In this document: piece by piece, positions 35,381 through 43,786 of the stretch
Numbering within the stretch: the stretch's first letter is position 1
How the letters are laid out: each line of letters starts with the position of its first letter
Position numbers and translations under genes: made by a program
From: Rhizobium altiplani
Lineage (GTDB): Bacteria; Pseudomonadota; Alphaproteobacteria; Rhizobiales; Rhizobiaceae
NCBI RefSeq assembly: GCF_001542405.1
Contig: NZ_LNCD01000148.1
Location: 37,783-101,782 of the forward strand
Reading direction: 5' to 3'
Length of the DNA: 64,000 bases
Notes under the pieces: model-generated
The model's database searches: none
The model's input: only the letters and a program-made list of their open reading frames with translations
What the model was told of the DNA's origin: nothing

Positions 35381-36774
35381 CAACCGTGGCCCTCCTTGGT
35401 AAAGCTGCCGGAAACTGCCTTGCGCTCCTTGAGGAAGGCTGTCGGTTCACGCGACCCCACGAAGCCGCGCGGCTTGATCAGCATCACGACGACCATCGCC
35501 AGGCCGAACAGCAGCATGCGGTAAAGCTCAGGCGTGAAGTCCGGTCCGAAAATCATCTTCAGGAAGGCCATTTCACGCAGCATTTCCGTGCCGCCAACCA
35601 TGACGATCGCAGCGATCGCGATACCGGTCAGCGAGCCCATGCCGCCGAGAACGACGATGGCGAGGATAACAGCCGATTCCAGGAAGACGAACGATTCCGG
35701 GGAAACGAAGCCCTGACGAGCGGCAAAGAAGGAGCCTGCGAAACCACCGAACATAGCGCCCGTCGCAAAGGCCGTGAGTTTCGTCGTCACCGTATTGATC
35801 CCGAGCGAGCGGCAGGCAATTTCGTCTTCGCGCATGGCCTCCCATGCACGGCCGATCGGCATCCGGCGCAGGCGGATCGTCACATAAGCGGTCAGCATGC
35901 AGAGGGCCAGGATCAGGTAGAAAAGGAAGATCTTGTAGTAGGCCGATGACATCGGCAGGTGGAACAGCTTCGCAAAGCCACCGGCGCTCGCATCGAACGG
36001 GATGCCGAAAAGCGTCGCCTTCGGAATGCCCGAGATACCGAACGTGCCTTTGGTGAGATCCGTCCAGTTGATGATGACCAGGCGAATGATTTCACCGAAG
36101 GCCAGCGTGACAATCGCGAGGTAGTCGCCGCGCAGTCGCAGCACCGGGAAGCCCAGAATCACACCCCACAGCGCTGCCAGAATACCGGACAGAGGCAGGA
36201 GCACCCAGAACGACAGGCCGAAATAGCTGGACAGGAGCGCGTAAGAGTAGGCGCCGATCGCGTAGAACGCCACGTAGCCAAGATCGAGCAAGCCAGCGAG
36301 GCCAACGACGATGTTCAGCCCCCAGGCCAGCATCACGTAGATCAGAATCTGGATACCGAAGTTATCCACCCACTTCAGCGAACCCTGCGGACCCGCGACG
36401 GCATAGATGAACACCGGATAGAGCAGCAGTGCGACGAGCGCGATCTTCAAGAAATGTGTGTGGAAAAAGCCCTTTTCGGCCGAGATATCCAGCTCGCCAC
36501 TACGCGCCTTCGCCAACTTGCGTGCATCAAGGTGCGGCCGCAGGAAGACGACGGTCAGGAAGCGACCGACGGCTGCAATCGCTACGAATATAGCTAGGAG
36601 GCCCCAGCGCTGAACAATGATGAGTTCGTTGCTGATATTCTGATCGGTCTTCAGGCCAACGTACAGCACGAACATGCCGAACGCGATCAGGGCAGCAAAC
36701 AGAGCTTCTTTAATACCCGTCTGAACAAGTCCGGCTTTGGCGGGCTTGTCAGCGGAACGTACAACATTTTCCAT
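35380..36774 (-). CDS. livM: Branched-chain amino-acid ABC permease LivM
   Basis: The 464-residue permease has about ten helices. The first ~120 residues contain three extra hydrophobic stretches ahead of the conserved core ('LAWGLNIVVGLAGLLDLGYVAFYAIGAYSYALL'). The cytoplasmic coupling segment 'GRAWEAMREDEIACRSLGIN' is clear. It lies 4 nt after livH. Confidence 0.93.
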   Translation of the reverse strand: MENVVRSADKPAKAGLVQTGIKEALFAALIAFGMFVLYVGLKTDQNISNELIIVQRWGLLAIFVAIAAVGRFLTVVFLRPHLDARKLAKARSGELDISAEKGFFHTHFLKIALVALLLYPVFIYAVAGPQGSLKWVDNFGIQILIYVMLAWGLNIVVGLAGLLDLGYVAFYAIGAYSYALLSSYFGLSFWVLLPLSGILAALWGVILGFPVLRLRGDYLAIVTLAFGEIIRLVIINWTDLTKGTFGISGIPKATLFGIPFDASAGGFAKLFHLPMSSAYYKIFLFYLILALCMLTAYVTIRLRRMPIGRAWEAMREDEIACRSLGINTVTTKLTAFATGAMFGGFAGSFFAARQGFVSPESFVFLESAVILAIVVLGGMGSLTGIAIAAIVMVGGTEMLREMAFLKMIFGPDFTPELYRMLLFGLAMVVVMLIKPRGFVGSREPTAFLKERKAVSGSFTKEGHG

Positions 36775-36778
36775 GACG

Positions 36779-37681
36779 TTAAACCTTCTCGACTTCCGGC
36801 CGGCCCAGGATACCTGTCGGCTTGAAGATCAGCACGAAAGCGAGGATGGCGAATGTCGCCACATCCTTGTACGCGATGGTGAAGTAGGCCGACCACAACG
36901 ACTCGATCAAACCGATCATCAGCCCACCCAGGACAGCGCCTGGAAGCGAACCGATACCGCCGAGAACGGCCGCGGTGAACGCCTTCACACCCGGTACGAA
37001 GCCGTCGTTGAAGTTCACGACACCATAATACATCAGATACATGGTACCTGCGACCGCAGCCAGCGCCGCGCCCATGATGAAGGTGATGGAAATCGTCTGA
37101 TCGACATTGACGCCCAGCAGCGCCGCCATCTTGCGGTCCTGCTCAGTTGCACGCTGAGCGCGCCCGAGCGACGTATGATTGACGAGGTACCAGAACACCG
37201 TCAGCAGCACCACCGTGATAAGGATGATGACGATCTGCTTCAGCGAGATGGAGATGCCGGCGACGTTGTATACAGTGCTGACCAGCGGCGGGATCGGCTT
37301 GTTGCGCGGCCCCTGGGTCACCTGGATGAAGTTCGACAGCGTGATCGACATGCCGATCGCAGTGATCAGCGGCGCCAGGCGGAACGATCCGCGTAGCGGA
37401 CGATAAGCAACACGCTCGATCGTCCAGTTCCACAAGCTCGTCATCAACATTGCGATCAGGAGCATAACCAGCAGCAAAACTGCAACCGGAAGACCCGCAA
37501 ACATGGAGGTGAGGACGAGAAAAACGATGAGGCCGGCGAAACCGCCAAGCATGAAAATATCGCCATGGGCGAAGTTGATCATGCCGATAATGCCGTAAAC
37601 CATCGTATAGCCAATAGCCACAAGGCCATAGATGGATCCAAGAGTCAGCCCATTAACGAGCTGCTGGACAAAATATTCCAT
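36779..37681 (-). CDS. livH: Branched-chain amino-acid ABC permease LivH
   Basis: A 300-residue permease with about eight helices; 'LTLGSIYGLVAIGYTMVYGIIGMINFAHGDIFMLG' is the family N-terminal motif. The start at 37681 (MEYFVQQLVNG) fits the family; a longer frame adds 13 unrelated residues. It is the first gene of livHMGF and is preceded by a 400-nt non-coding region. Confidence 0.93.
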   Translation of the reverse strand: MEYFVQQLVNGLTLGSIYGLVAIGYTMVYGIIGMINFAHGDIFMLGGFAGLIVFLVLTSMFAGLPVAVLLLVMLLIAMLMTSLWNWTIERVAYRPLRGSFRLAPLITAIGMSITLSNFIQVTQGPRNKPIPPLVSTVYNVAGISISLKQIVIILITVVLLTVFWYLVNHTSLGRAQRATEQDRKMAALLGVNVDQTISITFIMGAALAAVAGTMYLMYYGVVNFNDGFVPGVKAFTAAVLGGIGSLPGAVLGGLMIGLIESLWSAYFTIAYKDVATFAILAFVLIFKPTGILGRPEVEKV

Positions 37682-38081
37682 ATACCATTTCCCCTGGATG
37701 CAAGCCGGTTTAGCCAACATCTCTTGTTATTAGAGCTTTTGATGCGCCCTTGATTAAGGATTTCATACCGCTTTCAAACCAAAAGGGAAGCGCAAAATCG
37801 CAAAGCTCCAAAGTTCTTTGCCGTTTTGGTGAAAATGACTTTTTTGCGACTAACAATTCGCTTTTTTTAACATGTGAAGCCCCAGAAAGCGCTTTTTGAC
37901 TTTAGAATGGTGCAAACTGCAACACCATCCCGCTTTCGGACAATGCCGCGGCACGGGCAGGCTGCATTCTGTCCCAGAAACTGTCGCTTGAATTTGGCAA
38001 GTTTCACTTGGCCGAGGGAATTGCTTATATAAAGGTGAAACGCTGCAGGTGAGCGCAACAAAAAGATCCGGAAGGCGAGCA
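37682..38081. promoter_or_regulatory. Long AT-rich divergent control region, livH / cysQ-like
   Basis: These 400 bases hold no supported gene and separate two divergent transcription units. The half next to livH (37700-37900) is AT-rich with several T/A runs, as expected of a long leader or a regulator-bound promoter. TATATAAAG at about 38026-38034, near the cysQ-like start, could be part of a -10 element. No specific binding site could be assigned. Confidence 0.45.
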
Positions 38082-38876
38082 ATGCTCGAAACATTTGAGC
38101 GCGCCGCTCTCGAAGCGGGCAAAGCGATTATGAAGGTCTATCGGGAGGGATGCCCGACCGCCAGGAAAGCAGACAACAGCCCGGTCACCATCGCCGACGA
38201 GCGTGCCGAGCGCATCATCATTGCACAGCTTGAAGCCGCGTTCCCCGATACGCCGATTATCGCGGAAGAATCAGTGGCAGCAGGAAACGTGCCTGCGATC
38301 GGCAGATCCTTCTTCCTTGTGGATCCGCTCGACGGCACACGGGAATTCGTCGACCGACGACGCGAGTTCACCGTGAACATTGCCTATATCAGCGAGGGAC
38401 GCCCTCTCGCAGGGATCGTTTATGCCCCCGCCCTCGGCGTCGCCTTCGCTGGCGAGGACAGCAAGGCCGAGAAACTCCTTGTCGACGACCGTTTTCAGGT
38501 GACACGGCGGACGCCCATCCGGGTGCGTCCGCAACCGGCCGACCGGACGGCTTTGGCAAGCAGATCCCACAACAGCCCCCAGACAGATGTTTTTCTCGCC
38601 GCAAACGCGATCTCCCACTGCACCAACATTGGCTCCTCGCTGAAATTCTGCATGCTGGCTGAAGGCCTGGCCGACGTTTATCCGCGCTTCACGCGGACAA
38701 TGGAGTGGGATACAGCCGCCGGGGATGCCGTGCTGCGCGCTGCGGGCGGCTCCACCGTAACGCTGGACGGGTTGCCGCTGACCTACGGCAAGACGTCTCA
38801 AATGCATGACAGCGACTTCGCCAACCCGAACTTCATTTCCTGGGGCGGCGCCAGATCCGCTTTGGAGCGGGCATAA
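38082..38876 (+). CDS. cysQ: Inositol-monophosphatase-family phosphatase, CysQ-like
   Basis: The 264-residue metal-dependent phosphatase has 'VTIADERAERIIIAQLEAAFPDTPIIAEES', the metal-binding 'FFLVDPLDGTREFVDRRREFTVNIAYI' and the C-terminal 'EWDTAAGDAVLRAAGG'. The DPLDGT-R-E-F variant is typical of CysQ (3'-phosphoadenosine 5'-phosphate phosphatase) rather than SuhB. The start at 38082 has GGAAGG about 6 nt upstream; an upstream GTG would add 11 residues. Its substrate is inferred from motifs only. Confidence 0.85.
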   Translation: MLETFERAALEAGKAIMKVYREGCPTARKADNSPVTIADERAERIIIAQLEAAFPDTPIIAEESVAAGNVPAIGRSFFLVDPLDGTREFVDRRREFTVNIAYISEGRPLAGIVYAPALGVAFAGEDSKAEKLLVDDRFQVTRRTPIRVRPQPADRTALASRSHNSPQTDVFLAANAISHCTNIGSSLKFCMLAEGLADVYPRFTRTMEWDTAAGDAVLRAAGGSTVTLDGLPLTYGKTSQMHDSDFANPNFISWGGARSALERA

Positions 38877-39008
38877 CCTCGTCGGAAAAACACGCAAAAT
38901 CAGCGGGATGCGGCTTTCGCTGTCCACGTCTCATTTGTGGCGCCTAGGATTCTCGGTGAATGACACCACGCCGGGCGCCCGTCCGGCCAATCCCGGAGCC
39001 GCAAAACC

Positions 39009-40045
39009 GTGTCTGACCAGACCAACAATCTCGCCCTCCCCTACATCCTGCCCTCCCAAGCGCAGAAGCATGGGACCCATAACGAGGCGCTGCAGCGTCT
39101 CGATGCCATTGTCCAACTCTGCATCGTCGAAGTATCCTCCGCTCCGGCCTCAGACGCGTCTGAGGGACAGTGCTATCTTGTCGCTGAGGGAGCCGGTGGT
39201 TCGTGGTCCGGAAAGGACGGCATGCTGGCGCTCCGCCAGAATGGCGTCTGGATCTATATCCAACCCAGGACGGGCTGGCGTGGCTTCGTCGCCGCCCAGG
39301 GCCAACTTCGTGTTTTCAGCAGCGGCGCGTGGCGCGCGATATCGCTCGATGATCGCAGTGCTCTTCCTATAATCGGCGTCAACACGTCGCCGGACGCCGT
39401 CAATCGCCTCGCAGTGGCCTCGGACGCGAGCCTCTTCGGCCATGCAGGCCACGGGCACCAGTTGAAGGCGAACAAAGCCGCCGTCGCGGAGACGGGAACC
39501 CTGCTTTTTCAGACAGCATGGTCCGGCCGGGCGGAAATTGGCCTCGCGGCAACGACGACTTTTCGATCAAGGTCAGCGGCAATGGCGCCGATTGGCTGAC
39601 CGCTCTGACAATTTCGTCCCGAGGCACGGTGAGAACCCCAGCGAGACCTGCTGCCCGAACGTCCTTGGCCGCGGGAACATCCACGCCTGCAGACGGCAGC
39701 CGAACCGGCTTCAGCGACTTCCATCTGCTGCAGGGCGGCTTTTCTCTTGGCTCGGCTCTGCCCACAGGCGCTGGCAATCGCTTGCTTATCCCGGAGACCG
39801 GCTTTTATCTCCTGCAATTGACAGCAAGCACCCTCTCCTCCTCCGGGCACGAAACTGCGATCGATGTAAATGGTACGACGGAACTCGCCTCTCTCGTCGG
39901 TTCCGCGTCGACCAGCGCAGTACGCGATATTGCCTGCACCGTGGCCGCATTGAACGAGGGAGACTGGCTGGCGCTCCTGCATCACGGAAGCGCACAATAT
40001 GAGTTTGGAGCCGCAGAGACCGAGCTTTCGGCAATAATGCTCTAG
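39009..40045 (+). pseudogene. DUF2793-type protein gene interrupted by a frameshift
   Basis: Two reading frames together encode one ~345-residue protein. The first (39009-39599) starts 'MSDQTNNLALPYILPSQAQKHGTHNEALQRLDAIVQ', the DUF2793 signature. At about 39541-39550 it leaves frame after 'WSGRAEIGLA', and the second frame continues at once with 'GNDDFSIKVSGNGADWLTAL' up to a stop at 40045. One missing G near 39548 explains the break. The C-terminal half carries a beta-rich domain of the kind found in phage-associated proteins. It may be a true lesion or a base-calling error, since DUF2793 proteins are often phage- or tail-associated and prone to decay. Confidence 0.75.
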
Positions 40046-40062
40046 ATCGGTTCGATAAACGC

Positions 40063-40803
40063 CTAGAGCAACCGATAGCGAAGTGCGCGGGCGATTGCCT
40101 GCATGCGGTTAACAGAGTCGAGCTTTCGCATCGCGCTCTTCAGGTAGCCGATGACCGTATGTGCGGAGAGATCGAGAATAATCGCGATCTCTTCACTGCT
40201 CTTTCCCGCGGCCGACCAACGCAGGCACTCGATTTCCCGGCTGCTGAGGTTCTCCATCGGTTGCTCAACAGGGTTCTGCTGCGCAAACAGCTCCAGAAAC
40301 TCCATCGCCCGGAAAACCTGCCGCATTGCCTCCTCGCGAGCGAGACGCACGCGCTCACCCGAGAATGCGAATATGAAGTGCCGCAAATGCATGTCATGCA
40401 AGGCAAAGGCAAATGTGTCCTTGAGGCCATGGCCCCTGAAGTGCGCCGTCAGCCGGTCGTTTCCCTGGTTTGCAGCCGCGCTTTCGAATGGCGCCTTGTC
40501 ACAGAAGACAGGCATCGCTGTCGTCTTGAGAGCCGAGACCAGCTTGCTGCAATAGAAGAGGTCAACCTCCTCATAGAGATCAATGAGCTCTTGCGGCCAG
40601 TTGCTAGCGAGATAGTTGCTGGCGAAGCCGCTGCGATCCCCGCGCGGAAACTCCGCAAACAAGTAGTGGTTGAATCCCGCCTCGACTGCCATCTCAGCCA
40701 CGCAATCGTTGAATCGTTCCGAGGACATTTTCTGCCCGGACGCGATCCGCGAAAAAACAGCATCCCCCACGCCGTCGCGGACGGCGCGTTCTTGCTTCTT
40801 CAT
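40063..40803 (-). CDS. Orphan LuxR-type regulator with divergent autoinducer-binding domain
   Basis: A 246-residue protein with a LuxR-type HTH at ~178-240 ('LSSREIECLRWSAAGKSSEEIAIILDLSAHTVIGYLKSAMRKL'). The N-terminal ~165 residues resemble an autoinducer-binding domain. The W-x-x-x-Y motif is visible in 'SNWPQELIDLYEEVDLFYCSKL', but the usual D-P is D-L and the later Trp is not evident, so binding of an acyl-homoserine lactone is doubtful. No luxI-like synthase is present. The gene is convergent with the DUF2793 gene and divergent from sciP. Confidence 0.8.
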   Translation of the reverse strand: MKKQERAVRDGVGDAVFSRIASGQKMSSERFNDCVAEMAVEAGFNHYLFAEFPRGDRSGFASNYLASNWPQELIDLYEEVDLFYCSKLVSALKTTAMPVFCDKAPFESAAANQGNDRLTAHFRGHGLKDTFAFALHDMHLRHFIFAFSGERVRLAREEAMRQVFRAMEFLELFAQQNPVEQPMENLSSREIECLRWSAAGKSSEEIAIILDLSAHTVIGYLKSAMRKLDSVNRMQAIARALRYRLL

Positions 40804-40989
40804 TTTCCTGTCCCTCGGCGGCTAGCTTCGCCTCAGCTTCTTCATTTCGTCGACCAGAATGGCCACGCGCCGCAAAGGAAAAGCAAAGGCACGTATCAAA
40901 AGGACACGAAGCAAACCTTAGTTATTCCGGGCACCACGAAAAGAACGGAGACGCGGTCTTGCACTAACAACTATGTTGCGGCGCTTATA

Positions 40990-41007
40990 AATTGACGTTC
41001 GTCAATT
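40990..41007. repeat. Perfect 8+8 inverted repeat (possible regulator operator)
   Basis: AATTGACG-TT-CGTCAATT has perfect 8-base arms around a 2-base spacer. At 18 bases it is the right size for a dimeric HTH protein. It lies 187 nt upstream of the luxR-like start and 195 nt upstream of sciP. Which gene it controls is unknown. Confidence 0.5.
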
Positions 41008-41194
41008 GCCCACTAGCCATTGCGCATGGCTCCTATGCGCTCATCACAAATTTACGCAGGGGAAGGCTACGAGGGCGCGCAAATCGCTTCCAGGAAGTCG
41101 ACGCCTAAACTTCTTATCAAAGTGTTACTATGCGCTTAGGCAATTCTTAAATGTGACAAGCTAGAGTGACGGCCGTGGTCTTGAGTTGTGTAGA

Positions 41195-41199
41195 GAGTC
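41195..41199. promoter_or_regulatory. GAnTC (CcrM) methylation site directly before sciP
   Basis: GAGTC ends 2 nt before the sciP ATG. In alphaproteobacteria CcrM methylates GAnTC and the methylation state can alter cell-cycle transcription; that it does so here is inference. Confidence 0.45.
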
Positions 41200-41201
41200 C
41201 A

Positions 41202-41477
41202 ATGACCGAAATGATACGTCCCCGAGTAAAATATGTCATCGGCCCCGATGGCAGCCCGCTGACGATTGCGGATTTGCCACCGCCGAATACCAGGCGCTGG
41301 GTTATCCGTCGCAAAGCAGAGGTTGTAGCGGCGGTTCGCGGTGGCCTGTTGAGCTTGGAAGAAGCGTGCGAGCGTTACACGCTGACTGTCGAAGAGTTCT
41401 TGTCCTGGCAGTCTTCCATTAACAGCCATGGCCTTGCCGGTTTGCGCACCACGCGTATTCAGCAGTATCGCCACTGA
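41202..41477 (+). CDS. sciP: CtrA inhibitor SciP (DUF1153)
   Basis: A 91-residue protein with the highly conserved 'RPRVKYVIGPDGSPLTIADLPPPNTRRWVIRRKAEVVAAVRGGLLSLEEACERYTLTVEEFLSWQ' layout. This is a helix-turn-helix domain which in Caulobacter binds CtrA and blocks its transcriptional activity in G1. The start at 41202 matches the family; an upstream in-frame start adds 12 residues. ctrA itself is 1.5 kb downstream. Confidence 0.93.
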   Translation: MTEMIRPRVKYVIGPDGSPLTIADLPPPNTRRWVIRRKAEVVAAVRGGLLSLEEACERYTLTVEEFLSWQSSINSHGLAGLRTTRIQQYRH

Positions 41478-41480
41478 CAA

Positions 41481-41503
41481 GCCCATCCTGGGCAACGATT
41501 TTT
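41481..41503 (+). terminator. Weak terminator-like hairpin after sciP
   Basis: GCCCA / TGGGC (41481-41485 and 41489-41493) with a 3-base loop is followed by AACGATTTTT. The stem is short, so termination may be partial. Confidence 0.5.
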
Positions 41504-41658
41504 AGATTCGGGCCGCTTGCATGTCCTGAGGGGGATATACAAACGGCCCGCAATCATTAACGCAGCCTGCAGACGCCCTGCTTTTATGCTGCGACAAGCC
41601 TCACCACGAGTTCCCTGCTCCATAGACCACTCGGCAGGAAAATCGGTCGGTGAGCCGG

Positions 41659-41689
41659 AATTGCTGCCGGCCTCGTACCGGCAGCAATT
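41659..41689. repeat. Strong 12-bp hairpin in the sciP-acetyltransferase interval
   Basis: AATTGCTGCCGG (41659-41670) and CCGGCAGCAATT (41678-41689) form a perfect 12-bp stem around a 7-base loop, with no T-run on either side. The rest of this 319-base interval (41478-41796) holds a second inverted repeat CGGGCCG / CGGCCCG (41509-41550) but no supported gene. Confidence 0.55.
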
Positions 41690-41796
41690 GTCCCCGCCTC
41701 TTCTCATCGAACACTGTATCCACATCGCCCGCCTTGGCGCGGCCGGGATGACATGCCAATTTCCGACCGACAGCTGAATGTTGACGAGGAATGGCA

Positions 41797-42078
41797 ATGA
41801 ACATCAGGAATGAAGAGAATCCCTCCGGCGGCCGCTACGTTGCAGAGGTCGAGGGCCATCAGGCCGAAATGACCTATTCCCGCGCATCGCCGGCGCTTGT
41901 CATTATTGACCACACCGGCGTACCCGATGCGCTGCGCGGCAAGGGCGTTGGCCAGGCACTTGCTCTTCATGCCGTCGAGGAGGCACGCAAAGGGGGATGG
42001 AAGATCTTCCCGTTATGTCCCTTCTTCAAAGCGCAAGCGCAACGCCACGAGGAGTGGCGCGACGTCATTAACGGTTAG
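41797..42078 (+). CDS. Small GNAT-like (YjdJ-type) acetyltransferase
   Basis: A ~93-residue protein of the short acetyltransferase-like family: 'GRYVAEVEGHQAEMTYSRASPALVIIDHTGVPDALRGKGVGQALALHAVEEARKGGWKIFPLCPFFKAQ'. The R-G-K-G-V-G-Q acetyl-CoA loop and the invariant 'PLCPF' Cys are both present. The start at 41797 has GAGGA 6 nt upstream; ATG 41791 is an alternative. Substrate unknown. A terminator follows. Confidence 0.82.
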   Translation: MNIRNEENPSGGRYVAEVEGHQAEMTYSRASPALVIIDHTGVPDALRGKGVGQALALHAVEEARKGGWKIFPLCPFFKAQAQRHEEWRDVING

Positions 42079-42090
42079 CCCAATAACGCC

Positions 42091-42138
42091 AAAAGCCATG
42101 TATGACGGACGCGACGGCCCATCATGCATGGCTTTTTT
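42091..42138. terminator. Bidirectional terminator between the acetyltransferase and fliJ-like genes
   Basis: AAAAGCCATG (42091-42100) pairs with CATGGCTTTT (42127-42136), and near-complementary bases extend the stem inward. A T-run follows on the plus strand and A-run/T-run symmetry allows termination in both directions. It lies between the convergent stop codons at 42078 and 42179. Confidence 0.75.
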
Positions 42139-42178
42139 CGAGGCGATCCCAAGGTGCCAACAGCACCCGTTTCCCGCC

Positions 42179-42529
42179 TTAGGCTCTTGCCCGGACTGCG
42201 CCGTCGCGCTCTTCGAGCGCGGCTGCACGTGCATATTCCGCCTGTATCTCTTCGAGCGCCTGTTCAAGCGCCTCTTCCTGCATCTTCAGTTCCTTGATCG
42301 AGACCTGAAGATTGTCCGCGCGCTGGCGAGCTGCCTTTGCGAAGGTCGGATAGGCGAAGTGATTCGGGTCGGAAATGCCGGACTTCTTTTCCTCGACGAC
42401 GATCTGGCTCTCCAGATCCTTCGTCATCCTATCAAATTCGGACATCATCATCTGCAATTGCTGCAGTTGGCGACGTTTTTCGTTCACCTGAAACTCCTTC
42501 AGGCGAACTAGGCTCTCACGCGACTTCAT
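42179..42529 (-). CDS. fliJ: FliJ-like flagellar export chaperone (coiled coil)
   Basis: A 116-residue, highly charged helical protein with heptad spacing along most of its length ('LVRLKEFQVNEKRRQLQQLQMMMSEFDRMTKDLESQI ... EEALEQALEEIQAEYARAAALEE'). Length and pattern fit alphaproteobacterial FliJ, which couples export substrates to the FliI ATPase. No fliI gene is adjacent, so the assignment rests on the pattern and on the location next to ctrA. The start at 42529 has GGAG 8 nt upstream. Confidence 0.68.
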   Translation of the reverse strand: MKSRESLVRLKEFQVNEKRRQLQQLQMMMSEFDRMTKDLESQIVVEEKKSGISDPNHFAYPTFAKAARQRADNLQVSIKELKMQEEALEQALEEIQAEYARAAALEERDGAVRARA

Positions 42530-42969
42530 ACGCATTACTCCAGTGATGCGAGACCCCTGCTCCACTTTAAATCGCCCTTGCCGGCCGCTTTGACGCGGCC
42601 TGCCGAAAAAATTTCCGTCGGTATTAACAAAAACCTACCGCTGGTAACCTTTCGTTTACGGGCATCGTTAATGATAGTCCCGATGATTTAAGGGTCGGTA
42701 AACACAACTACGCGATTTCCGATACTGTTTCATTGGTGAGTCGAATGAATCGCTTACCGGCCGTTCTTAATGTAAAAGTTAAGATCTGGCTTTGCGAATT
42801 CTCGTTGGAAAACAGCGGAATGGACAAAATATTTAATAAATTCGTTACCTCTTGCCAGAGTGAATCAGAATTTGTTAACCATTTCGTGGCAGCTTCCAAA
42901 TCACGCAATGATGTATTCGGTATCGCGTAGGGGCCAGACCACCTTTCGGCGGCGGTAAAGGGGATAATA
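42530..42969. promoter_or_regulatory. Long ctrA control region with three GAnTC sites
   Basis: These 440 non-coding bases between fliJ and ctrA are AT-rich. GAnTC motifs occur at 42738-42742, 42747-42751 and 42862-42866. TTAA half sites are frequent (for example 42767-42770, 42779-42782, 42833-42836), with one TTAACCAT at about 42875. No pair has exactly the TTAA-N7-TTAA spacing; the closest has N8. The layout suits cell-cycle-timed, autoregulated transcription of ctrA, which is known in related species but not proved here. Confidence 0.6.
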
Positions 42970-43671
42970 ATGCGGGTACTACTCATTGAAGACGACAGCG
43001 CGACAGCGCAGAGCATCGAATTGATGCTCAAATCAGAAAGTTTTAACGTCTACACCACCGATCTGGGTGAAGAAGGCGTGGACCTAGGGAAGTTGTATGA
43101 TTACGACATCATCCTTCTCGATTTGAACCTTCCCGACATGTCCGGATATGAAGTGCTCCGCACTCTCCGCCTGTCCAAGGTCAAGACACCCATCCTGATT
43201 CTCTCGGGCATGGCCGGTATCGAGGACAAGGTTCGCGGTCTCGGCTTTGGCGCCGACGACTACATGACCAAGCCGTTCCACAAGGACGAACTGGTTGCGC
43301 GCATCCACGCAATCGTTCGTCGTTCCAAGGGTCATGCCCAGTCGGTCATCATGACTGGCGAACTGATCGTCAACCTCGACGCCAAGACGGTCGAAGTTGG
43401 TGGCCAGCGCGTGCACCTGACGGGCAAGGAATACCAGATGCTGGAGCTTCTTTCGCTCCGCAAGGGCACCACGCTCACCAAGGAAATGTTCCTGAACCAT
43501 CTCTATGGCGGCATGGACGAGCCGGAACTGAAGATCATCGACGTCTTCATCTGCAAACTGCGCAAGAAGCTCGCAAATGCTGCCGGTGGCGCAAACTACA
43601 TCGAAACCGTCTGGGGCCGCGGCTATGTTCTGCGCGAGCCGGACGGCGCCGAGTACGCCGAGACCGCCTGA
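42970..43671 (+). CDS. ctrA: Cell-cycle master response regulator CtrA
   Basis: A 233-residue OmpR-family regulator, nearly identical in layout to CtrA of other alphaproteobacteria. The receiver has E8/D9 and D51 ('ILLDLNLPDMSGYEVLRTLRLSKVKTPILILSG', K in 'DDYMTKPFHKDELVARIHAIVRRSKGHAQS'). The winged HTH follows ('VHLTGKEYQMLELLSLRKGTTLTKEMFLNHLYGGMDEPELKIIDVFICKLRKKL'). It ends in Ala, the type of terminus through which ClpXP degrades CtrA. It has its own terminator and long promoter region. Confidence 0.97.
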   Translation: MRVLLIEDDSATAQSIELMLKSESFNVYTTDLGEEGVDLGKLYDYDIILLDLNLPDMSGYEVLRTLRLSKVKTPILILSGMAGIEDKVRGLGFGADDYMTKPFHKDELVARIHAIVRRSKGHAQSVIMTGELIVNLDAKTVEVGGQRVHLTGKEYQMLELLSLRKGTTLTKEMFLNHLYGGMDEPELKIIDVFICKLRKKLANAAGGANYIETVWGRGYVLREPDGAEYAETA

Positions 43672-43698
43672 TACGTCAGCCCCTTTGCCAAGACTGAG

Positions 43699-43727
43699 AA
43701 AATCCCGTCCTCTGTGGCGGGATTTTT
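43699..43727 (+). terminator. Rho-independent terminator of ctrA
   Basis: AAAATCCCG (43699-43707) pairs with CGGGATTTT (43718-43726) around a 10-base loop, followed by T. Confidence 0.88.
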
Positions 43728-43740
43728 TCGTTGTGACATA

Positions 43741-43762
43741 GAAAAAGCCGCCCGTGGCGGCT
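43741..43762 (-). terminator. Rho-independent terminator of the stand-alone receiver gene
   Basis: AGCCGCC / GGCGGCT (43746-43752 and 43756-43762) with a 3-base loop is followed on the minus strand by five T. It ends the gene starting at 44149 and lies back to back with the ctrA terminator. Confidence 0.85.
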
Positions 43763-43786
43763 TCGATCGTTGGCGGGCAGTCGCAA

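Larger units (their letters stand above)
40804..41201. promoter_or_regulatory. Divergent control region, luxR-like / sciP
   Basis: About 400 bases with no supported gene. It contains an inverted repeat with 8-base arms (40990-41007), described separately, and a GAnTC site (41195-41199) just before the sciP start codon. Confidence 0.5.

Noticed and set aside
40063..40803. A true quorum-sensing LuxR receptor
   Set aside because: The D-P pair and the later Trp of the acyl-homoserine-lactone pocket are not conserved, and no luxI-like synthase lies in the window. It is reported only as an orphan LuxR-type regulator.
42767..42782. CtrA autoregulatory box (TTAA-N7-TTAA) upstream of ctrA
   Set aside because: The two TTAA half sites are 8 bases apart instead of 7. 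The spacing does not fit, so only the AT-rich half sites are reported.
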